In this document: one piece after another, positions 18,373 to 25,283 of the stretch
Layout: each line of letters begins with the position of its first letter
How positions within the stretch are numbered: the first letter of the stretch is position 1
Assembly: GCA_022824025.1 (NCBI GenBank)
Contig: JAJEBF010000034.1
Span: 1-43,917, forward strand
Length of the DNA stretch: 43,917 nt
Origin: Caldilineaceae bacterium
Lineage (GTDB): Bacteria > Chloroflexota > Anaerolineae > Caldilineales > Caldilineaceae
Direction of reading: 5' to 3'
Program-made: the position numbers and the translations under genes
Notes under the pieces: generated by a model
Databases searched by the model: none
What the model saw: only the letters and a program-made list of their open reading frames with translations
Told to the model about the DNA's origin: nothing

Positions 18373-19325
18373 ATCTCCCATCAATTCGCCCAGGCTGTAA
18401 TCAGGACCTGCCAGCGCTGAGCCACTTGTTTGCCGCCAGCCCGCGCAGCTACTTCTACGATGAACTGGGCGACGCCTCCGAACAGGACCTGCTCGATGGT
18501 CCCAACGCCATCCTCATAGACCAGCGCGCCAATAGGCTCAGGGGCTTCATCTCTCTTCGACTTCCGCAGCGCTCTTCCGCCCTGCCCCCTTCCGCCCCAA
18601 CCAAAGTCTCGCTGCGCGCCGCCGCGATGACGGCGGCCGGCCGCGCCGCTCGTCCACAGTTCCGATCCCTCTTTTGCTACGCGCAACAGCTGTTGCCTGC
18701 GTGTCCCCAAGGCTATCTCCTCTACGCTCTCACCGAGCAACGCTGGCTCCAGGCCAGCCTGAAAGAAACAGGATTCGAAATCGCCGATGCCGTCCGGTTT
18801 TACGAACGCAAGGATCTAGACGTCCAACCAGTGCCGCAACCGGCAAACCTACGCCCGGCCCAAAAAACAGACTTCGGGTGCCTGGCCACTGTAGACGCCG
18901 CTGCCTTCGAGCCCCTTTGGCATATGGGAGAGTCCGATCTGCTCGCCCTGCATCGCGACTGTCGCTTCGAAGTCGCCGAGACCGACCGGACGCCGATCGG
19001 ATACACAGCCCTTCGCCTGCACCAGGACGGCTCCGCCCGCGGCTTCTCTTCAGCCCAGGTCGTGCGGCTCGCCGTCCATCCCAATGCCCAGAACCAGGGC
19101 GTCGGACGCCAGCTGCTGGTCTCCTGCCTCGCCTTTGCCAGAAGCCTGGACATCCGTCGAGTCTATCTCAACACCCAGGAAAGCAATGGCCGTTCAAGGA
19201 AACTCTACGAATCCCTCCAGTTTCGAAAACTCGGCCGTCCTGTGCCCGTGTTCACCAAGAAAGATTCAGAACGCCAAACTCGGTCCGCAGCTCTTGAAAC
19301 CTCGTATGAAAGGCCTTCGCCGTGA
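18369..19325 (+). CDS. GNAT-family N-acetyltransferase coupled to rfbB
   Basis: A 318-residue protein with a recognisable C-terminal GNAT domain. The acetyl-CoA-binding motif is VVRLAVHPNAQNQGVGRQLL (Q-x-x-G-x-G), followed by RRVYLNTQESNGRSRKLYES, a standard motif B. The N-terminal 150 residues may be a diverged second GNAT-like half and contain a basic, Ala-rich stretch. Its ATG overlaps the rfbB stop (ATGA). It might acetylate an amino-sugar made by this pathway or a ribosomal protein (RimI-like); the sequence does not decide. The next gene begins after 186 bases in which no other feature was recognised. Confidence 0.7.
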   Translation: MNLPSIRPGCNQDLPALSHLFAASPRSYFYDELGDASEQDLLDGPNAILIDQRANRLRGFISLRLPQRSSALPPSAPTKVSLRAAAMTAAGRAARPQFRSLFCYAQQLLPACPQGYLLYALTEQRWLQASLKETGFEIADAVRFYERKDLDVQPVPQPANLRPAQKTDFGCLATVDAAAFEPLWHMGESDLLALHRDCRFEVAETDRTPIGYTALRLHQDGSARGFSSAQVVRLAVHPNAQNQGVGRQLLVSCLAFARSLDIRRVYLNTQESNGRSRKLYESLQFRKLGRPVPVFTKKDSERQTRSAALETSYERPSP

Positions 19326-19511
19326 TCCTGGTTTGCCGCAGATCCAGCATGAATCTCTTTTCCGCAACACCGTTTGCTCACACATGCCCTTCGCGTTGTT
19401 GCCCAAGGCTCTTCCCCTGCCAGACCAGAGCAGCCCATTTTTCATGCGTTCGGCCCTGCTACGCGGCAATCGGCAAGCGAACTTGCTGCAAACAATGAGA
19501 GGCTCGAGAAT

Positions 19512-20534
19512 TTGACTGCCCAAGGCCGAAGGTTTTACCGTCACATCATCGTCGTCGTGGGGCTCTATGCCCTCTTGCTCGCCGTCGGGTGGGTAGGGTA
19601 CGTCCTCATCGAAGGCTGGTCCTGGACAGACAGCGTCTACATGACCGTCATCACCATTAGCACCGTAGGCTTCGGCGAAATCCGGCCGCTTTCGCCAGCC
19701 GGGCGCGTCTTTACCGGGGCTATGATAATCATGGGGGTCAGCACAACTGCCTACGCGTTCAGCACATTGGCAGACGTGATTGTTGCCGGAGAGTTTCGCA
19801 ACCTTATCGGGAGAAGGCGCATGCAGAATCGAATCGACAAACTCAGAGGACACTTTATCGTCTGCGGCTACGGCCGCGTTGGCGAGGCTGTGGTTCAAGA
19901 CCTCCTGGCCCACAACGAAGAACTGGTCCTGATAGAGATGCTGGCCTCGCTCCGCTCTCATTTCGAAAACACGAAGGTGATAATGGTGGAAGGCAACGCC
20001 ACCGACGACAGCGCCCTTATCCAGGCCGGTATCGAACATGCCGCCGGCATCTGCTGCTGCCTCCCCAACGACTCTGACAATGTATACGTAGCCCTGACCG
20101 CCCGCGCCCTTAACCCGGACTTGACCGTCATCTCTCGCGCCAACAGCCCCGAGAGCGAACGCAAACTCCTGATCGCAGGGGTCGACCATGTCATTAACCC
20201 CTATGTCACCAGCGGCCGCCGCATGGTTCGCCAGTTGGTCCACCCCAACATCCTCGAGTTCATGGACGTCGTGATGCATCGGGATGAAGTTGACATTCTT
20301 ATCGAAGAAATCGTAATCAGCGAACGCTCCCACCTGCGCGACCACACCATTTCCGCAACTGAAGTTCGCAAAAGACTGGGCGCCAACATCCTGGCCGTAA
20401 GACGACCGGACGGCGAAACCTTCGTCAACCCAGGCGTTGACTTTCCCTTACGGGCCAGCGACACACTCATTGCTCTCGGAACGCCGGAGCAACTGCATCT
20501 CTTGGCAACCGAAGCCGAAGACCCGAAGAGTTGA
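19512..20534 (+). CDS. Potassium channel with RCK (TrkA-N/TrkA-C) domains
   Basis: A two-transmembrane K+ channel subunit of about 340 residues. TM1 is HIIVVVGLYALLLAVGWVGY; the pore helix and selectivity filter follow, with TVGFGE (19662-19679) in place of the common TVGYGD; TM2 ends TTAYAFSTLADVIVAGEF. The cytoplasmic RCK domain has the Rossmann motif FIVCGYGRVGEAVVQDLL and a C-terminal TrkA-C part with VRRPDGETFVNPG. Such MthK-like channels are gated by Ca2+ or nucleotides. No ATG exists in frame; TTG 19512 was chosen because GAGAGG lies nine bases upstream and only a short tail precedes TM1. TTG 19374 would add 46 residues. Confidence 0.85.
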   Translation: MTAQGRRFYRHIIVVVGLYALLLAVGWVGYVLIEGWSWTDSVYMTVITISTVGFGEIRPLSPAGRVFTGAMIIMGVSTTAYAFSTLADVIVAGEFRNLIGRRRMQNRIDKLRGHFIVCGYGRVGEAVVQDLLAHNEELVLIEMLASLRSHFENTKVIMVEGNATDDSALIQAGIEHAAGICCCLPNDSDNVYVALTARALNPDLTVISRANSPESERKLLIAGVDHVINPYVTSGRRMVRQLVHPNILEFMDVVMHRDEVDILIEEIVISERSHLRDHTISATEVRKRLGANILAVRRPDGETFVNPGVDFPLRASDTLIALGTPEQLHLLATEAEDPKS

Positions 20535-20703
20535 GAAAACTAAAGACCATCTGACCAGGACATTCGAACCGAAGAAAGCAGAACGCCTGTCCCAGGGCCT
20601 TCCACCGCCATCACCGCCCGGCCGCCAGGCTTCACGGGCTGCTTCCGCCGGGGCCCCAGGCAGGCGCCGACAGATTTCAGAAGAGCCAAAGAGGGACCGC
20701 CAA

Positions 20704-21549
20704 TTGGCCGAGAGAAGCCACTCCTACCGAACCAGGGCCGTAATTCTGCGGCGCAGAAACTACAGAGACGCCGACCGGATTCTGACCGTCTTCACCCCGC
20801 GCCTGGGCAAACGCTTGCTCATCGCCAAGGGAATCCGCAAGACCACCAGCCGCAAGGCCGGCCACCTGGAACTCTTCAGCCACACCAATCTCCTCCTGGC
20901 AAAGGCACGTACCTGGGACATCATCACCGAAAGTGTGACCGTCGAGAGCTTTCTCCAGCTGCGCGCCGACCTCGACTGCATCAGCCAGGCGGCCTACATC
21001 TGCGAGCTCATCGATGCCTTCTCCGCGGAGGACGATGAAAATGAAACGGTGTGGGAGCTGCTTCTGCTTTGCCTGAGAGAACTGAATGAGAGCGCGACAA
21101 ATGCCGCGAGGAGGGATCTTCTCCTACGCTGGTTCGAGGTCCAGCTCTTGACGCAGGTTGGCTTTCAACCGGAACTGTTCTCCTGCCTGGGCTGCGCCGA
21201 AGAGCTGCGCCCCGGAGATAATTTCCTCCACCTGCTCGCGGGCGGAGTGTTCTGCCCAAAGTGCGGCGGCAAGGCGAAAGGCGCGCAGCCAATCGCGTCA
21301 AACGTTCTCAAAGTGCTGCGCCATCTTTCTCGTACGCCTTGGGGCTCCCTGAGAGAACTCCAAATCGGGTTACCCACTGCCCTCGCAGCTGAAAACGTCC
21401 TGCAAAGATATCTGGTCACCGTACTAGAACGCCGCCTGAAGTCGACCGACTTCATCCATCGCCTCCGGCAGGCCTCGCAAATACGCCCGCCAGCGCCGAA
21501 ACAGGCCCAACAGCCTGCAAACGGCATCATTGAACCATCCGACCCCTGA
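20704..21549 (+). CDS. recO: DNA repair protein RecO
   Basis: A 281-residue RecO. The N-terminal OB-fold has YRTRAVILRRRNYRDADRIL and LTVFTPRLGKRLLIAKGIRK; the helical domain follows, with a zinc site formed by CLGC (about residues 162-165) and CPKC (about 184-187). RecO loads RecA on SSB-coated DNA with RecR. TTG 20704 was chosen: AGAGGGA lies about seven bases upstream and it gives the normal N-terminus. The frame is open for a further 89 codons upstream without ATG or GTG; that Pro/Arg-rich stretch is probably not translated. It follows the channel gene by 169 bases and precedes a membrane protein gene by 23. Confidence 0.9.
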   Translation: MAERSHSYRTRAVILRRRNYRDADRILTVFTPRLGKRLLIAKGIRKTTSRKAGHLELFSHTNLLLAKARTWDIITESVTVESFLQLRADLDCISQAAYICELIDAFSAEDDENETVWELLLLCLRELNESATNAARRDLLLRWFEVQLLTQVGFQPELFSCLGCAEELRPGDNFLHLLAGGVFCPKCGGKAKGAQPIASNVLKVLRHLSRTPWGSLRELQIGLPTALAAENVLQRYLVTVLERRLKSTDFIHRLRQASQIRPPAPKQAQQPANGIIEPSDP

Positions 21550-21572
21550 ACACAGTCACCCGAGGCTGACCC

Positions 21573-22226
21573 ATGAAGCTGATTCACGCGGCAAGATTCA
21601 CAGGCAGTACCGCCTTCGCCGCTGGAATCTACTCTTTCGTACTGATTAGACCCCTATTCAGCCACTATGGCCAGGCCTCAGGGCAGCAGACGGCGGCCGA
21701 GGAGTCTCACATCTACTGGGAGTTAGGCGGGTGGCTCTTGCTATTGGCCGTCTTTGCCTGGATGGTCTTTCTGGTAACCATGATGCACACCTACTCCCCA
21801 GTCCACCGCATCAGCACAAACCTCCAAAAAGGTTTGCTTCCCATTTCGGCAACCCTGCTGATTGTCTCTGTTCTTGTGGGAGTGGCGCGATTCAGGCTGT
21901 CGTTGCCGTCGTTGACCGGCAGTACCGCCGCGGATGTTGCTCTCTTGCCAGACTTGCTAAATCAAATCGCCTTGACGACGCTCGGCGCAGGACTCTTCAT
22001 GGGCGGCGGCCTCACGGCTTGGATCTGCATAGACCTCGTTCTACTGGATAAGCTCCCCGCAAAGTGGATGGTACCCGGCGCGTTTGCCGGCATCTTGTCG
22101 CTGCTCTCGCCCCTGTTGCTTCCAAATATGCTGCACCTTCTCGCCGCACTCGTCGCCTACCTCGCTTGGTGCCTCGTATTCGGCCTCAGACGCGCCCTGC
22201 CGCCCGCCTATCCGGACCTCAACTGA
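21573..22226 (+). CDS. Multi-pass membrane protein of unknown function
   Basis: A 217-residue integral membrane protein with at least five hydrophobic segments: FAAGIYSFVLIRPLF, WLLLLAVFAWMVFLVTMM, PISATLLIVSVLVGVARF, LTTLGAGLFMGGGLTAWICI, and a long C-terminal block (FAGILSLLSPLLLPNMLHLL, then LAALVAYLAWCLVFGLRR). Two His lie near segment ends (position 5 and MMHTYSPVH), which in some families hold haem or copper, but no family was recognised. It starts with GAGG seven bases upstream of ATG, 23 bases after recO. It is convergent with the metal ATPase gene, only 20 bases apart. Confidence 0.55.
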   Translation: MKLIHAARFTGSTAFAAGIYSFVLIRPLFSHYGQASGQQTAAEESHIYWELGGWLLLLAVFAWMVFLVTMMHTYSPVHRISTNLQKGLLPISATLLIVSVLVGVARFRLSLPSLTGSTAADVALLPDLLNQIALTTLGAGLFMGGGLTAWICIDLVLLDKLPAKWMVPGAFAGILSLLSPLLLPNMLHLLAALVAYLAWCLVFGLRRALPPAYPDLN

Positions 22227-22246
22227 CCGCCGAGGGCCCGGCCGCC

Positions 22247-24364
22247 TCACGCGCCAACCTCTTCCCTGGCAGATTTCAGAGTCAGAATACGGAGCCCGTT
22301 CAGCACCACGATCAGCGTGCTTCCCTCGTGGCCGAGCACGCCAACCGGCAATGGCAGCCTGAAGTCCGCTACCGCCAACGGCGCAATGATGGTCAACGCG
22401 ACCAGTATCAGGATTACCGCGACTGAAAAATAGAGATTCTGCCGCACGATGTCGGTAGCACGCCGGCTGAGGGCGACCATAAAGGGAAGTTTGCTCAGAT
22501 CATCTGACATCAACACAACGTCGGCCGTCTCCATCGCGACATCGGTGCCCGCCCCGCCCATCGCGATGCCCAAATCAGACGTCGCCATCGCCGGCGCGTC
22601 ATTGACGCCGTCTCCCACCATCCCCACTGAACCCTCCTCAACCAGACTGCCCACAATCTCAACCTTCTCCTCCGGCAACAGCTCCGCGTAGACCTCCTGC
22701 ACCCCAATCTGGTCGGCGACCGCCGCTGCCACGTCCCGGTTGTCTCCCGTCAACATCGCAATCCGCCCTATGCCCAGCTTCTTCAACGCCAGAATCGTGT
22801 CCGCGGCCCGGACGCGGACAGTGTCCGCCACAGCCAGAAATCCAATCGCCTCCCAATCGCCAGCCGAGGCATCAAACGGGAAACTGTCATCTGAGCCCTC
22901 ATCAGTGCCATGGCCCAGTAACGCGGTACGACCCTCTGCGGAGACCACGCGACGCACCACCAGAACCGCTGTCTGGCCCTTCTCCTGCAGCTGCCTGCCA
23001 ACGGTCCGAATAACCGGAGGCAGGTCCATCGCCTCGCTCATGAACAGTTTGTCATTGCCAATGTAAACGATCTCTCTGCTCTCGCCGCGGTTGTAGACCG
23101 CCTGAACACCGTGCCCGGCCACCCCGCGAAACTCCTGCGGCGATTCAAATCCCAGATTCATCCTCTGCGCCCGTGCCACGATGGCCTTTGCAATGTGATG
23201 TTCGCTAAGACTCTCCGCCCCCGCCGCAACACCCAGCAGCTCTTCCCAGGTAAATCCGTTTAACGGAACAATGTCGGTCACCTCCAGGTTGCCCCTGGTC
23301 AACGTCCCCGTCTTATCGAAGGCAACGACGTCAAGTTTGGCCGCCTTCTCAAGGTATGCGCCGCCCTTGAACAGAATGCCTTCACGCGCCCCTGCCGCAA
23401 TCGCGCTCAATATCGAAGCAGGCGTACTGATGATCAGCGCGCAAGGGCTTGCCACCACAAGGAGTGTCATCGCCCTGTAAATCGTCTCATTCACCGGCTC
23501 GTCGGCAAACACGAGCGGCACAACCACAGCCAGAACCGTCGCGCCGATCACAGCCAGCGTATAGGGCTGGCTGAACCTGTCTATAATCCGCTGTGTCGGC
23601 GCCGCGTTCTTCTGCGCCTCCTGCACAAGCCCGATAATCTTGCTGATCGTACTCTCCGACGCAAGCTTCGTTACCTGAAGATCCAGCGCGCCGCTCCCAT
23701 TGATCGTGCCCGAAAAGACACTGTCACCTGCGCCCTTGTACACCGGCGCGCTCTCCCCCGTGATAGGACTCTGGTCTACCGTCGAACTACCTCCCACCAC
23801 AGACCCGTCGACCGGCATTCGCTCGCCAGGCCGGACGACCACGACATCGCCCAACGCTAGCTCCTCAACCCCAATCTCGACAACCTCCCCCTCTCGCCGG
23901 ACCCTTGCAGTCTCAGGTCGCAATTCCGCCAGCCCGGCAATCGCCTGCCGCGTTCGGTCCGACGCAAACGACTCCAGCGCGCCGCTCAAGGTAAACAGAA
24001 AGAGAAGCAGAGCCCCTTCCTCCCATTCACCGATGAGCGCCGCGCCCAGCGCCGCTGCAACCATCAGCAGATCAATATTGAATATCCCGCCAAACGCATT
24101 GACCAGCGCTACCTTCGCCCCGGAATAACCCCCTGCTACATACGCCGCTATGGCAAAGACCGCCACCGCCCAAGCCGGAAGCAGACCGCTGACAGATCCG
24201 CCAAGCCAGCCAATCAACAAGAACACGAGCGTAGCCAGCGCAAGGATGAGTTCAGGGTTCGCTCGCCAGAGCTCCGCCGAAAGCAGAGCCTTCGGCCGAA
24301 TTTCCAGCAAGGACCGGCTGTTTCTATCCATCAGCGTCGCTTGGTCAGCTGCGTTCGCAGTCAT
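22247..24364 (-). CDS. P1B-4-type metal-exporting P-type ATPase
   Basis: A 705-residue heavy-metal P-type ATPase. The membrane motif is SPC (VVASPCALIIS, Cys 308) and the last helix has HEGSTLIVVLNGLRIL (His 679); SPC with HEG(x)T marks subgroup P1B-4, whose members export Fe2+, Co2+, Ni2+ or Zn2+. No N-terminal heavy-metal-associated domain is present, also typical. DKTGTLT supplies the phosphorylated Asp 350; the A-domain TGES block (SPITGESAPV), GDNRD-type hinge MLTGDNRDVAAAV and GDGVNDAPA are intact. ATG 24364 has AAAGGTGG upstream; ATG 24385 overlaps the regulator stop (ATGA) and would add seven residues. It forms an operon with the Fur/PerR-type gene, recalling the PerR-regulated ferrous-iron exporter PfeT. 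Confidence 0.9.
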   Translation of the reverse strand: MTANAADQATLMDRNSRSLLEIRPKALLSAELWRANPELILALATLVFLLIGWLGGSVSGLLPAWAVAVFAIAAYVAGGYSGAKVALVNAFGGIFNIDLLMVAAALGAALIGEWEEGALLLFLFTLSGALESFASDRTRQAIAGLAELRPETARVRREGEVVEIGVEELALGDVVVVRPGERMPVDGSVVGGSSTVDQSPITGESAPVYKGAGDSVFSGTINGSGALDLQVTKLASESTISKIIGLVQEAQKNAAPTQRIIDRFSQPYTLAVIGATVLAVVVPLVFADEPVNETIYRAMTLLVVASPCALIISTPASILSAIAAGAREGILFKGGAYLEKAAKLDVVAFDKTGTLTRGNLEVTDIVPLNGFTWEELLGVAAGAESLSEHHIAKAIVARAQRMNLGFESPQEFRGVAGHGVQAVYNRGESREIVYIGNDKLFMSEAMDLPPVIRTVGRQLQEKGQTAVLVVRRVVSAEGRTALLGHGTDEGSDDSFPFDASAGDWEAIGFLAVADTVRVRAADTILALKKLGIGRIAMLTGDNRDVAAAVADQIGVQEVYAELLPEEKVEIVGSLVEEGSVGMVGDGVNDAPAMATSDLGIAMGGAGTDVAMETADVVLMSDDLSKLPFMVALSRRATDIVRQNLYFSVAVILILVALTIIAPLAVADFRLPLPVGVLGHEGSTLIVVLNGLRILTLKSAREEVGA

Positions 24365-24381
24365 TCCATCCACCTTTCTAC

Positions 24382-24903
24382 TCATGTCCCACCGTCTGTC
24401 GGGCCGCGCCCCGTTCTCGAACCAGAATGGGCCCCCCGCGCCCAACTACCCTGGGCGTGCAGCCTTCTTCCAATTTCCTTCCGTTTCGCCTCCTGACACC
24501 CGGCGCAAAAACCTGTAACCTGCACCTGAAGTGTCGTCGCCCTGAATCCATTGTTCTGAAAAATGTTATCCATCAGCAAGTCTGGCGCAAGGCAATCCTG
24601 CAAATCCGAGACCTCGTTACAGCGCAGGCAGACCAGATTGATGTGCGGCGACGGGTCCGGCTCGTATCGCGTATGCTCAGTGCCCGCGCTGATCTCAACG
24701 ATCGCGCCCAGATCTCGCAGCGTATTGAGTGTGTTGTAAACCGTTGCCTGGCTAATTTCCGGGTGCTCCTTCCGTACAGCCTCGAAAACTTGCAAGGTCG
24801 TCGGATGAATCTCCGTCTCGCCAAGAAATTCACACACCGCCACCCGCTGGCTTGTCACCCGCATCCCGGCGCTCCGCAGCGCCGCAATAAGTCGTGCCCC
24901 CAT
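24382..24903 (-). CDS. Fur/PerR-family metalloregulator
   Basis: A 173-residue Fur-family repressor. The winged helix contains RVTSQRVAVCEFL and SQATVYNTLNTLRDLG (recognition helix); two CxxC pairs, C92-C95 and C133-C136, form the structural zinc site. Likely regulatory metal ligands by alignment with Bacillus PerR are H33, E81, H87 and D100; the position of PerR His93 is Asn89. Asp at the D104-equivalent position is a PerR-like trait. The last 30 residues are a basic, low-complexity tail. ATG 24903 has GGTGGGG nine bases upstream; GTG 24918 is in frame but lacks spacing. Two boxes around its promoter suggest autoregulation, and the metal ATPase overlaps or closely follows it. Confidence 0.88.
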   Translation of the reverse strand: MGARLIAALRSAGMRVTSQRVAVCEFLGETEIHPTTLQVFEAVRKEHPEISQATVYNTLNTLRDLGAIVEISAGTEHTRYEPDPSPHINLVCLRCNEVSDLQDCLAPDLLMDNIFQNNGFRATTLQVQVTGFCAGCQEAKRKEIGRRLHAQGSWARGAHSGSRTGRGPTDGGT

Positions 24904-24923
24904 AGTTTGAATCCCCACCCTTA

Positions 24924-24940
24924 TTTAGAACCAATCCAAA
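24924..24940 (-). promoter_or_regulatory. Second Fur/PerR-like box, near the translation start
   Basis: TTTAGAACCAATCCAAA matches the core of the larger palindrome (24989-25005) at 14 of 17 positions. It lies downstream of the -10 box, between the transcription start and the ribosome site of the regulator gene, where a bound repressor would block transcription. The symmetry of this copy is weaker. Confidence 0.5.
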
Positions 24941-24953
24941 AAAGCCTGACCCT

Positions 24954-24982
24954 AGCTTACACGCATATCCGCTGCCTGTCAA
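24954..24982 (-). promoter_or_regulatory. Promoter of the Fur/PerR - metal ATPase operon
   Basis: On the minus strand, a perfect TTGACA (24982-24977) and TAAGCT (24959-24954) are 17 bases apart. Transcription would start near 24947 and run into the regulator gene. The promoter lies between two Fur/PerR-like boxes, which argues for direct autoregulation. Confidence 0.7.
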
Positions 24983-24984
24983 GC

Positions 24985-25009
24985 CCAATTTAGAATTATT
25001 CCAAATTGG
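24985..25009 (-). promoter_or_regulatory. Fur/PerR operator, 25-bp near-perfect palindrome
   Basis: Eleven of twelve arm pairs are complementary around central base 24997. The core TTAGAATTATTCCAA (24990-25004) matches the PerR consensus TTATAATNATTATAA at 11 of 14 defined positions. It abuts the upstream edge of the -35 box of the regulator operon. It could also affect the divergent clpC promoter about 75 bases away. Confidence 0.75.
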
Positions 25010-25083
25010 CATCGGATCCCTCCGCCTTGCATAAACAACAACGGACGCCTGAAATGAAACGCTAATGTTCCTCTATGATAGAA

Positions 25084-25111
25084 TTGACGCAAAAGTGGTT
25101 TACTATATGTA
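25084..25111 (+). promoter_or_regulatory. Possible clpC promoter
   Basis: TTGACG (25084-25089) is followed after 16 bases by TATGTA (25106-25111), in an AT-rich patch. The -10 is weak and alternatives overlap it. It would leave a leader of about 165 bases before clpC. No CIRCE element (HrcA operator) or CtsR-like repeat was seen. Confidence 0.35.
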
Positions 25112-25283
25112 TATGAATCTGCAGCTTGGGTAGCACGTTCTCCGCTGGCGTCTTCCCAGGGGGTTCCGCCCCTGGCCGCGCCGCATTTTTCGCCGTCCAA
25201 TCTGCCTGCCGTTGAAAAACGCCTGAACCAGACGTCAGACCTGTGTCCTTCGCAGACTCTTGCATATCCCAGGAAGACCACTC

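Larger units (their letters stand above)
24904..25283. other. Divergent intergenic region between the Fur/PerR gene and clpC
   Basis: This 380-base gap holds, from left to right, a Fur/PerR-like box (24924-24940), the minus-strand promoter of the regulator (24954-24982), a 25-bp near-perfect palindrome (24985-25009) and a weak plus-strand promoter for clpC (25084-25111). The remaining 170 bases are the putative clpC leader, in which no known RNA structure was recognised. The central part is visibly AT-richer than its surroundings. Confidence 0.6.

Noticed and set aside
25090..25283. CIRCE or CtsR operators before clpC
   Set aside because: No TTAGCACTC-N9-GAGTGCTAA element or CtsR-like heptad repeat was found in the leader.
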